From JBKPCD01 sp046727175 (GTDB taxonomy: Bacteria; Acidobacteriota; Vicinamibacteria; Vicinamibacterales; 2-12-FULL-66-21), in the NCBI GenBank assembly GCA_046727175.1, contig JBKPCD010000222.1:1-33890 (forward strand): a DNA stretch of 33,890 nucleotides. The letters are read 5' to 3'. Position 1 is the stretch's first letter; the number at the start of each line of letters is the position of its first letter. A program made the translations under genes and the position numbers. The notes beneath the pieces were generated by a model. The model saw nothing but the letters and a program-made list of their open reading frames with translations, made no database searches and was not told where the DNA came from. Below, piece after piece: positions 16,097 through 23,546 of this stretch.

Positions 16097-17713
16097 CGCT
16101 TCTGCATCGCTTGACATCTATCGTGCGCTGGATCGCGCGTCGGGATAGAGCCGAGCAGGATTTGAACGACGAACTGCAGGCTTTTGTCGACATGGCGGCG
16201 GCCGACGGAGTCCGCGACGGAGCGACGCCCGCCGAGGCCGACCGTCTGGCCCTGCTCCAACTGGGAGGAATGGAACAGGCCAAGGAACACGTTCGAAGTG
16301 GTCGCCATGGCGCGTGGCTCGATGTCGCTGGGTCGGACGTCCGCTACGGATTGCGGCAGGTCCGGCGCAATCCTGCCTTCTCGGCTGTTGCGATCGCGAC
16401 GCTCGCACTCGGCATCGGCGGGATCACTGCGATGTTCAGCGCTTTCGACGCGGTGCTGATCCGGCCGCTGCCCTACACCGATGCCGACCGTCTCGTGATG
16501 ATCTGGGACGCAATGGGTGAGACTGACGTCACGTCGAGACACAACTCTACACCTGCGGAATGGATTGAGTGGCGCCGTCTCAATACCGTCTTCACGGATC
16601 TCGCGTCGACTCAGCCCGCCGACGCGACGCTCTCGGGTGACGGCGAACCCGAGCAGGTTCCCGCGCGCAAGGTCACATGGACCTTCTGGGGCGTGCTTGG
16701 TGTGCAGCCGACGCTCGGGCGTGTCTTCACGGAGGGCGAGGACAACAGGAGCGTGCACGTCGTCGTGATCAGCCACGGGCTGTGGCAGCGCCGGTTCGGC
16801 CGTGCATCGGACATCGTCGGACGAAAGATCTCGCTCAACGACGAGCCTTACGAAGTGATCGGCGTCATGCCGGAGAATTTCTACTTCATGCCGTCGCGCG
16901 AGATCGACGTCTGGATGCCTGCGTCGTTCCCTCCGTGGATGCGTCGGAACTTCACATGGCACGACGCCCAGATCGTCGCGCGGCTCAAGCCCGGCGTCAC
17001 GCTGGAGCACGCACGGCAATCCATGGCGACCTTGAGTCTGCAGGTGACGGCGAAGGATTTTCGCGGTCCCCATGCGGTGATCGTCACGCCTCTGCGAGAA
17101 GAGATCGCAGGCAAGACGCAAACTGCGCTGATCTTGCTGCTGTCCGCGTCGGCGGCGCTCCTGTTGATCGCATGCGTCAATCTGACGAATCTTCTGCTTT
17201 CGCGTGGTGCGGTGCGTGGGCGGGAAGTGGCCGTGCGAACCGCGCTTGGGGCATTGCCGCGGAAGGCTCATCGCGCAGTTCCTCACCGAAAGCTCCGTCC
17301 TGACCGCGTTTGGTACGCTTGCCGGACTCGCCCTCGCTCTCCCTGCCATGCGATTTCTTGAAGGGCTTGTACCCGAGGCCATGGGCGCAGTGCGGCTCAC
17401 CCTGGACTGGCGTCTACTCGCCTTCTCTGCTGCCGTTGCCATAGCAGCAGCACTGACCTTCGGACTAGCGCCCGCGCTACGGGGGGCACGAGTCGCTCCG
17501 CAGGAAGGACTCCGCGACGGCGGCCGAGGGACGGCAGGCGCGCGCAGTCATTGGTTGCAGCACGCCCTCATCATCGTCGAGACGGCGCTCGCCGTTGTGC
17601 TGCTGACATGCGGCGGCCTGCTCCTACAGACCTTTCAGCACGCACTGGCATGCTTTGTTCCGGCGCGCCGCGCGTCGCGCATCGATCCGATGATTGCCCT
17701 GCGCCAAGAATAG
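16093..17713 (+). pseudogene. ADOP/MacB-like permease pseudogene (frameshift plus internal deletion)
   Basis: Remains of an ADOP-type permease. The N-terminal helical prefix (ARRDRAEQDLNDELQAFVD) is followed by the MacB-type start SDVRYGLRQVRRNPAF, TM1 (AIATLALGIGGITAMFSAF), a periplasmic domain and TM helices near residues 340-365. The frame reads to VAVRTALGALPRK at about 17257 and then breaks; the continuation GRLIAQFLTESSVLTAFGTL lies in another frame, indicating one indel near 17250-17263. That frame reaches GGLLLQTFQHAL and jumps straight to the extreme C-terminus, FVPARRASRIDPMIALRQE. The second periplasmic domain and most of the second FtsX core are deleted. Intact relatives are about 800 residues; about 540 codons remain. 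It overlaps the PadR stop by 4 bp. Confidence 0.85.
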
Positions 17714-17828
17714 GAGGAATTGATGCGTGTGGCTGTTCTGGATGGAACTGTTCGATCGGACGAGCCGGGTATCCGATCAAACGTGTCTCGAACTATGCGG
17801 GGCTTCTGAGTCTGTCGAGCGGACGTAG

Positions 17829-17869
17829 CCAGGTGATCAGTCGGTTCGAACTCGCACAAATCTGGTCCA
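17829..17869. repeat. 41-bp diverged duplicate, copy 1
   Basis: This segment matches 19107-19147 at 31 of 41 positions without gaps. On the minus strand both copies can be read as a peptide with the pattern DQ--AS-N--I-WL, followed within about 11 codons by a stop. The two copies flank the second PadR/ADOP remnant. Identity unknown; possibly the tail of a duplicated gene or a dispersed element. Confidence 0.45.
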
Positions 17870-17966
17870 CCATCTCCAAGTCATTGATTCCAACCGGCCT
17901 CACCTCCGCGACCCACTCCGTGAGTCCAACCCCAAGTAGATAGAGAGGCTGCGTGACTGTACCGAT

Positions 17967-18006
17967 GTGTAGACTTCCTACACTATATAGTGTAGTTTTC
18001 CTACAC
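17967..18006. promoter_or_regulatory. Palindromic operator of the second PadR gene
   Basis: CTACACTATATAGTGTAG (17978-17995) is a perfect 18-bp palindrome. It is flanked by an extra GTGTAG half-site (17967-17972) and an extra CTACAC half-site (18001-18006). It ends 13 bp before the PadR ATG at 18009, with no Shine-Dalgarno sequence in between. Dyads of this TACT-ATA-AGTA type are typical PadR operators, so autorepression is likely (inference). The AT-rich core may also serve as the promoter -10. Confidence 0.7.
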
Positions 18007-18008
18007 AA

Positions 18009-18365
18009 ATGAATGGCAAACGGGGGACACGACTCGAACTGCTCCGAGGCACGCTGGATCTGATGATCCTCCGCACATTGCTGTCGGGACCCAGCCACGG
18101 CCACGCCATCGCCAAGCACATTCAACGCACGACGGAAGATTTGCTGCAGGTTGAAACGGGGTCGCTCTATCCCGCGCTGTACCGGCTCGAGGCGAATGGC
18201 TGTGTCGCGGCCTCATGGGAGCGCTCAGACAAGGGCAAGCGCGCGCGCTATTACCGCATCACGCCGAAAGGGCGAAAGCAGCTGGCCAGCCAACATTCGA
18301 AGTGGGAGGCGTTCGTTCGCGCGATTGGGTTCCTACTCAAGCCGACTGGTGAGGAGGGGCAATGA
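18009..18365 (+). CDS. PadR-family transcriptional regulator
   Basis: A 118-residue winged-helix regulator: RGTLDLMILRTLLSGPSHGHAIAKHI, ETGSLYPALYRLEANGCV and RYYRITPKGRKQLA match the PadR fold throughout. It appears intact. A strong palindrome lies directly upstream and is the probable autoregulatory operator. The stop overlaps the ATG of the next permease remnant (18362), so the pair was translationally coupled before the permease decayed. It shares the RGTLDLMIL and SLYPALYRLE core with the PadR at 15770 but differs clearly elsewhere. Confidence 0.88.
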   Translation: MNGKRGTRLELLRGTLDLMILRTLLSGPSHGHAIAKHIQRTTEDLLQVETGSLYPALYRLEANGCVAASWERSDKGKRARYYRITPKGRKQLASQHSKWEAFVRAIGFLLKPTGEEGQ

Positions 18366-19063
18366 TGCCGCTTCTGCGAAGGTATCGCCCGACCTCTTCA
18401 TGACGCTGACGATGCAGCCGGTCGTCATGGTGTCGCCGTGGGTGAAGACCCGGGAACCTGCTCGACGATCCGGAGAAGTGGTGGGTCGATGTCATGGGAC
18501 GGCTGAAGCCCGGCGTCAGCAATGCGGCGGCGCAGGCCGCGATGCAGTCGACGCTGCAACAGGCGGTCCGCGCGACGCTGCCGCACGAAATGGATCGCCC
18601 GCAGCCGATTTTGTCTGCTTCACGGCGCGCGCGGCCTCGACAATCTAAAATCGATTCGACCATGTCGCGCGAGCGGCTCTTCATGACGTTGACATCGGCG
18701 TTCGGCGTGCTCGCGCTGATCCTCGCGTCGGTGGGGATCTACGGCACCCTGGCGCAGAACGTGTCGCGCCGGACGGGTGAGATCGGCATTCGTGTCGCAC
18801 TCGGCGCTGCCCGTGCCGACGTGCTCGTCATGGTGCTGCGCGAGGCGGCGCTGTTCGCGGTGATTGGCGTGATCGTGGGCGCTGCGGTCGCCGTGGGTCT
18901 TGGGCGCTATGTCGAGGCGATGCTGTTCGGTGTAACGGCCATCGATCCAATCGCGATCTGCGGCGCGGTGACCGCGATGCTGATTGTGGCGCTGATGGCG
19001 GGCTGGGTGCCTGCGCGGCGCGCGTGCCGGCTCGATCCGATGGCCGCATTGCGTCACGAGTGA
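18362..19063 (+). pseudogene. Second ADOP/MacB-like permease pseudogene
   Basis: The original start ATGATGCCGCTTCTGCG overlaps the PadR stop, but the frame ends after about 13 codons. Fragments of the first periplasmic domain follow in two frames: PDLFMTLTMQPVVMVSPWVKTRE, then, after a shift near 18453, LLDDPEKWWVDVMGRLKPGVS. From 18494 one frame runs through a deletion junction (about 18610-18660) directly into the second FtsX core: MSRERLFMTLTSAFGVLALIL, TRRTGEIGIRVALGAAR-type loop and PARRACRLDPMAALRHE. The prefix, first TM core and most of the second periplasmic domain are missing. About 230 codons of an expected 800 remain. Confidence 0.83.
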
Positions 19064-19307
19064 GGCGCTCTCAGGCGCCACTCTGGAGCGCCGCGATGTT
19101 ACACAACCAGCTGATCATAGGGTTCCAACTGGCGCTGTTCTGGTCCATAACCCCGTCGCTCGGTTGAAACAAGATCTCATCGTCGAGATTGCGATCGACG
19201 CGATTGAGGCGCGACATTCACGAACCGCGAGAACCGCAACATGGCATTCTCCTAAGCTAGCTTCAGCGTCGGTAACACGGCGGCGCGGACGAGCAGTTCG
19301 CGCATCG
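19064..19307. other. Non-coding remnant region after the second permease pseudogene
   Basis: This stretch contains copy 2 of the 41-bp repeat (19107-19147). On the minus strand, just upstream of that copy, MSRLNRVDRNLDDEILFQ (about 19160-19215) resembles the N-terminal helix of ADOP permeases (RDLDDELRF). This suggests yet another permease scrap. No intact gene is visible. Confidence 0.4.
19107..19147. repeat. 41-bp diverged duplicate, copy 2
   Basis: Ungapped match (31/41) to 17829-17869. The minus-strand reading is VMDQNSASWNPMISWLCN, with a stop nine codons later. See copy 1. Confidence 0.45.
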
Positions 19308-19682
19308 TTATTTCAGTTCTGGCTTCGTGTAGGAGAAGTGCGAATGAATGGTTCGCCATTTGCCATCGAGATGGCGAAACACCGCTGTTGAGTTCCATCG
19401 CGTCGTCTGGCGCTCAGTTCCGTCCTGCTGCCTTTGATAGTTCACCACGTTGTACGTCAGCACCGCCACGTCACCGTGGCGCTGCACTTTCGGGTTCGAG
19501 TTGATAGAGCCAGTAGCCCCGCAATCCCCCTTCTGGAACGCGCGACTGGAAGCCTCCAGTCATGGAGACACGCTCCCCGGCGGGGCATGCAGGTAGGCCG
19601 CCGCGGCACGATCCTCCATGCCCTTTCGTTCATACGACGCGAGCCAGTAGTACGCCGCGCCAGATGCTGGATGGAGCTCCAG
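19308..19682 (-). pseudogene. Decayed NTF2-like/DUF4440-type gene
   Basis: Three minus-strand frames read in sequence as one protein. From 19682 comes LELHPASGAAYYWLASYERK and MEDRAAAAYLHAPPG, ending in a stop. Next, shifted, is ERVSMTGGFQSRVPEGGLRG with YWLYQL. Next, shifted again, is NPKVQRHGDVAVLTYNVVNY followed by RWNSTAVFRHLDGKWRTIHSHFSYTKPELK and a stop at 19308. The last part is a typical C-terminus of NTF2-like/SnoaL-like proteins (a curved sheet ending W-I-HSH-S). Two frameshifts are required, so no intact protein is made. The N-terminal boundary is uncertain. Confidence 0.6.
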
Positions 19683-19764
19683 ACAACCCGTAGAACCGCA
19701 GAACCGTAGATTCAAGGATTCGACGATTCAACGACTCGAAGATGAGTGATGTCCGCGATAGGGA

Positions 19765-20436
19765 TTAGGGATTAGGGATCAGGGATTCGAGCGTCTCAGA
19801 CGCGAGACCAGACGCGACGACGCGTCCGTGATCCAACCGAATCACGTGATCCGCGAACGCGTGCACTTCGGCACGGTCGTGCGTTACGTAAATGATCGGC
19901 ACGCCGAGCTCGTCGCGCACGCGTTCGAGGTAGGGCAGAATCCGGCGGCGCAGCTCGAGGTCGACGGCGGCTAGCGGCTCGTCGAGGAGAAGGACCTCGG
20001 GAGCGGACATCAGGGCACGAGCCAGCGCGACGCGCTGCCGCTCGCCGCCCGACAACTGAGAGACACGGCGATCGAGCAGCGCGTCAATCTCGAGCATTGC
20101 GGCAACACTCTCGAGCGCGAGCCGTTCCCCGCGCCTCCGGCCGTAGAGCACGTTGTGGCGCGTGTTCATGTGCGGAAAGAGCGCAACGTCCTGCGTGACG
20201 TAGCCGACGTGCCGCTCGTAGACCGGCATGTTGACCCGACGATCACTCGCAAACAAGACCCGTTCGCCAACGGCGATGGTGCCACACGATGGCGTACGAA
20301 GGCCGGCAATCGAATCGAGAACAGTCGTCTTGCCGGCGCCGGAGTGCCCGAAGAGCGCCGTCACGCGCGACTCCAGCCGCTCGTGCACGTCGAGCGTGAA
20401 CGCGCCCTGATGAAGCGTGAAGTCGAGCAGGATCAC
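19765..20436 (-). CDS. modC: Molybdate ABC transporter ATP-binding protein, without TOBE domain
   Basis: A 223-residue ATPase. Walker A GHSGAGKTT (30-38), Q-loop TQD (81-83), signature LSGGERQ (128-134), Walker B VLLLDEP (148-154) and H-loop His186 are all present, so it should hydrolyse ATP to power molybdate (or tungstate) uptake. The GTG start at 20436 overlaps the permease stop as GTGA. Typical ModC proteins have about 350 residues with a C-terminal TOBE/Mop domain. Here the protein ends right after the ATPase core (LESLIPNP), so that domain is missing. No in-frame continuation is seen; downstream is 'gattaggg' repeat sequence. The TOBE function may be supplied by the divergent regulator at 21970. 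Confidence 0.87.
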   Translation of the reverse strand: MILLDFTLHQGAFTLDVHERLESRVTALFGHSGAGKTTVLDSIAGLRTPSCGTIAVGERVLFASDRRVNMPVYERHVGYVTQDVALFPHMNTRHNVLYGRRRGERLALESVAAMLEIDALLDRRVSQLSGGERQRVALARALMSAPEVLLLDEPLAAVDLELRRRILPYLERVRDELGVPIIYVTHDRAEVHAFADHVIRLDHGRVVASGLASETLESLIPNP

Positions 20437-21140
20437 CCGTGCAGCCCGGCCGGGGTCTCCGACGCGCGTTCTTTGCGCGTTGGGGTGGCGACCCTGGCGG
20501 CGAGTCGATTGGACAGCCAGAGCGCGGCAAACGCAATCGACGCCGAGACGCCGACGATCAGCGCAGCCTCGCGATCGCGGCCGGTCTCGGCGTATGAGTA
20601 GATCGCCACCGCGAGCGTACGGGTCACGCCAGGAATGCTGCCCGCGATCATGATCGTCGCGCCGAACTCGCCAAGCGCCCGCGCGAAGCCCAGCACGGCG
20701 CCGGCAAGCACGGCCGGGAACGCAAGCGGCAGCGTGATCGTGAAGAAGACACGGAGCGGCGTGGCGCCAAGCGTCGCGGCAACCGCTTCGTAGCGCCGAT
20801 CCACCTGCTCGATGCCCGCGCGAGCCGTGCGGACGAACAGCGGCAGTCCCATTACCGTCATTGCGAGCACGACCGCCTTCCAGGTGAACACGATCTCGAG
20901 GCCGGCGGCCTCGAGCAAACGGCCAATCGCGCTTCGCGGCGAGCAGAGGAGCAGGAGGATCAAGCCGGTCGCGACCGGTGGCATTACGAGCGGCAGCGAC
21001 ACGATCGTGTCCAGCACCACACGGATGCGGAACTCGCGACGCGCGAGCAGCCACGCAAGCAACAAGCCGGGAGGCAGCATGAGGACCGTCGCGCCTGCCG
21101 CCGTCAGCACCGTGAAGTACGTGATCCGCCAGAGCTCCAT
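20433..21140 (-). CDS. modB: Molybdate ABC transporter permease
   Basis: A 235-residue inner-membrane permease with about five or six hydrophobic helices. The ABC-permease EAA loop is visible: YEAVAATLGATPLRVFFTITLP, ending near FARALGEFGATIMIAG, which is characteristic of ModB/CysT-type permeases. ATG 21140 is chosen; a TTG at 21152 directly after the modA stop would add four residues and is possible by coupling. The stop overlaps the ModC start by 4 bp. It forms the channel for molybdate delivered by ModA. Confidence 0.88.
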   Translation of the reverse strand: MELWRITYFTVLTAAGATVLMLPPGLLLAWLLARREFRIRVVLDTIVSLPLVMPPVATGLILLLLCSPRSAIGRLLEAAGLEIVFTWKAVVLAMTVMGLPLFVRTARAGIEQVDRRYEAVAATLGATPLRVFFTITLPLAFPAVLAGAVLGFARALGEFGATIMIAGSIPGVTRTLAVAIYSYAETGRDREAALIVGVSASIAFAALWLSNRLAARVATPTRKERASETPAGLHG

Positions 21141-21152
21141 GCGGTGTGTCAA

Positions 21153-21908
21153 TCAGTCGAATCCGCCCAGTGGAACGAAGCGATGCTTCGTGAATACCTC
21201 CCTCGCTCGTGCGCTTCGCAGGAATTGCAGGAAGCGCTCGGCGTCCGCGCGGTGCTGCGAGGCGGTGACGATTGCCGCGGGGTACACGATTCTCGGCGCC
21301 TCGGGTCCAGACACGACAAACGCCAGTACCGCATTGCGCGCCGTCGTCGCATCCGACTCGTAGACAACGGCGGCCTGCACGTTTCCACCGTCAACCGCGG
21401 CGACCGCCGCCCGGACGTTCCCGACGGGAACGACGCGCGTTCGCGCCTCGTCCCAGACACGCGCGGCCTGCAGGTACTGGCGTGCGTACACGCCGGCCGG
21501 CACGGCGTCCGGGTCGGCGATCGCAATGCGTCTCACATCCGGCTGAAGCAACGACCTGGCGTCCTTGATTCGGCCGGCAAGCGATGCTGTTGCGAGAACG
21601 GCGAGACGATTGCCGAGGAGGTCGACGCGCGTCGACCCGATCACGGCGCCGGCCTTCTCGGCGACCTGCATCTGCGCTTCGTCTGCGCTGATGAACACGT
21701 CGGCGGGCGCGCCGTTGGCGATCTGGCGCGCGAGCACGTTCGAGGCCGCGAAGTTGAATCGAATCGTCGCGCCCCCCGATGCCGTGTGCATCGGGCCAAG
21801 CTCCTCGAGGGCATCGGTCAGGCTGATCGCTGCCGACACGAGGACCTCCCTAGGCGCCACAGCAGCGACGCCCAGGCCAACCCAGAGCGCCATCAGGACG
21901 CGAGGCAT
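21153..21908 (-). CDS. modA: Periplasmic molybdate-binding protein
   Basis: A 251-residue substrate-binding protein. The signal peptide (MPRVLMALWVGLGVAAVA) precedes the family motifs VSAAISLTDALEELG, FNFAASNVLARQIANGAPADVFISAD and IADPDAVPAGVYARQYL. The serine-rich oxyanion contacts of ModA (in AAISL and AASN) are present. It is the first gene of modABC, with 12 bp to modB. The ATG lies 15 bp from a small inverted repeat in the divergent promoter region, and no clear Shine-Dalgarno sequence is present. Confidence 0.9.
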   Translation of the reverse strand: MPRVLMALWVGLGVAAVAPREVLVSAAISLTDALEELGPMHTASGGATIRFNFAASNVLARQIANGAPADVFISADEAQMQVAEKAGAVIGSTRVDLLGNRLAVLATASLAGRIKDARSLLQPDVRRIAIADPDAVPAGVYARQYLQAARVWDEARTRVVPVGNVRAAVAAVDGGNVQAAVVYESDATTARNAVLAFVVSGPEAPRIVYPAAIVTASQHRADAERFLQFLRSARAREVFTKHRFVPLGGFD

Positions 21909-21922
21909 TTACGCAGTTTAGT

Positions 21923-21938
21923 ATCAATTTATATTGAT
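21923..21938. promoter_or_regulatory. Inverted repeat in the modA / HTH-TOBE divergent promoter
   Basis: ATCAAT-TTAT-ATTGAT has 6-bp arms and a 4-bp spacer, set in an AT-rich patch of an otherwise GC-rich region. It lies 14 bp from the modA ATG and 31 bp from the regulator ATG. It is a candidate operator for the HTH-TOBE protein, able to control both directions (inference). Confidence 0.5.
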
Positions 21939-21969
21939 TCAAAAGCAGTTTTAGACGATTCTTCGACTC

Positions 21970-22404
21970 ATGGATTTCATCACTCCCCGCGAGGCCGCCC
22001 GTCGTCTGGGCGTGAGCTACCCGACGATCAAGCAATGGATCTATCAGGGCGCACTTCGAACCCGACCGACCCCCGGCGGACATCATCGGATTCCCGAGAC
22101 CGAGCTCCAGCGTCTGCAGGCGTCCTCCGGAGCCGCGCTGCCACCTGCACGTGCCCGCGGCGGCGTGATTGTCGCGCTGAGCGGACGCAATCAGCTGGCG
22201 GGCATCGTCGACGAGGTCCGGATCGAGGGGCTGCTCGCGCAGGTCCGGCTCAGGATCGGCGATCAAGCGCTGACGGCGGTGATTACCCGGGATGCCGTCG
22301 AGGAGCTGAAGCTGCGCCGCGGCGACGAGGCGCTGGCGGTGATCAAGTCCACCGAGGTCATGATCGCGCGCGCGGCGGCGGCGCCGACAGCTCGACGACG
22401 TTGA
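21970..22404 (+). CDS. HTH-TOBE molybdate-responsive regulator
   Basis: A 144-residue protein. Residues 1-50 form a MerR/excisionase-type winged HTH (TPREAARRLGVSYPTIKQWIYQGALRT, PGGHHRIPETELQRL). Residues of about 63-130 form a TOBE/Mop domain (GRNQLAGIVDEVRIEGLLAQVRL, LTAVITRDAVEELKLRRGDEALAVIKSTEVMIA), the oxyanion-binding module of molbindins, ModE and ModC. It is transcribed divergently from modABC across a 61-bp gap containing an inverted repeat. It probably senses molybdate and represses the transporter, functionally replacing ModE. It may also act as a Mo store. Confidence 0.85.
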   Translation: MDFITPREAARRLGVSYPTIKQWIYQGALRTRPTPGGHHRIPETELQRLQASSGAALPPARARGGVIVALSGRNQLAGIVDEVRIEGLLAQVRLRIGDQALTAVITRDAVEELKLRRGDEALAVIKSTEVMIARAAAAPTARRR

Positions 22405-22459
22405 CGCGACGCTGCGAACAAGGCGCAGTACCTGAACGAGCCCCGGCACCCTTGCGTTA

Positions 22460-23510
22460 CTACTTGGGTTGGGCGCTCTTCGCCCAGTCGAATACCGCCG
22501 CCAGCCCAGGGGTTTCCTGCAATTCCGGAATGACGAACCGATCGCCGCCCGGATGCACGTCGTAGTTCGGATGATTATCGGATTCGTCGAGGCGCAGATC
22601 GGGAATGACGATCGTGCGTTCGACGACGCCCAATCAGCCCGAGGTCCGCAATGTAACCGCGACCAGCCGACGTCGACTTCCAGCGGCCTCGACGTAGTAC
22701 ACGATGCTCCCCTTGGGATCCCAGACCGGCGCAGTCCCGCCGCTCCTCGAGACCTGCACGCGTTCCTGTTCCCGATCGAGGTGACGGACGTAGACCTCCA
22801 TCGATCCCGTCTCATCACTCTGATACAGAAGCAAGCCGCCGTCCCGACTGACGGACGGCGCAATCTCGTCGTAGGACGTGCCCACGATTTTAAGCGGATC
22901 GCTACCATCACGCGGGATACGCCAGACATCTGCCGGAGCGCCGTGATCTCGCACGCTGCCGATGTATGCCGAGCCGTCGGGCAACCATCCACCGGGATCG
23001 ACGAGGTCCGCTGGCGCGAAGCCCCTGGCGACGCGCACCGGCTGCGGCGCGCTCATGCGGTCGGCCGGGACGACCATCAGCGGGCCAGATCCGGTTTTGA
23101 ACGTGAAGAACGACACGTCGTGTCCATTGGGCAGCCACGACGGATCGTGCGCGTCACCGATGCGCGTCACGCGCGAGATGCTCAGCGCACTCCGATCCAA
23201 GATCCAGACATCGCGTTCCCTGGCGTCGTCGACAAAATCGACGACGATCCGAGTGCCATCCGGGGAATAACGTGGATGATGCCAACGCCGGTCTTCGGTC
23301 GCGAGTGCCTCGCGTTTACCGCTGCGGTCGACCTCGACCAGCTTCGTCAGCAGCGTCGGGGTGTACACGAGCACACAGGATCTTGATCGCGACCTCACGC
23401 TGCAACCGGGTGTCTCTGGCGCGATAGACCTCCCCCATCCCCACGGCACCGAGCGGTGCGAGGATTTCGTACCGGCCGAGTCGTGTCCCGGTATTCAGCG
23501 GCATGGGCAT
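22460..23510 (-). pseudogene. Ser/Thr kinase-propeller pseudogene (internal deletion and nonsense codon)
   Basis: The minus-strand start at 23510 (or 23504) gives a kinase N-terminus: GTRLGRYEILAPLGAVGMGEVYRARDTRLQREVAIKIL. Immediately after the VAIK lysine the DNA jumps, out of frame, to propeller sequence (VLVYTPTLLTKLVEVDRSGK, then PRYSPDGTRIVVDF and following blades). The catalytic loop, DFG region and membrane helix are gone. A TGA at 22634-22636 interrupts the propeller. Beyond it the same frame continues with IVIPDLRLDESDNHPNYDVH and ends at TAG 22460 after ETPGLAAVFDWAKSAQPK, a normal-looking C-terminus. Relatives are about 850-900 residues, so over 500 are deleted. The intact relative is at 12689-15403. 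Confidence 0.85.
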
Positions 23511-23546
23511 GTGGAATGCCTGAACGGCGAGCCGTCATCCCCGCGA

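Noticed and set aside
17723..17809. 28-codon frame MRVAVLDGTVRSDEPGIRSN… preceded by a strong GGAGGAA
   Set aside because: It has a good ribosome-binding site right after the permease pseudogene, but the peptide has no recognisable motif and may be the head of another lost gene; too little to call.
17978..17995. Palindrome considered as a transposon end or CRISPR-like repeat
   Set aside because: There is a single copy with half-sites next to a PadR gene; an operator explains it better.
22634..22636. TGA in the kinase pseudogene as a selenocysteine or readthrough codon
   Set aside because: The same gene already lacks its catalytic domain through an out-of-frame deletion, so the TGA is simply another lesion.
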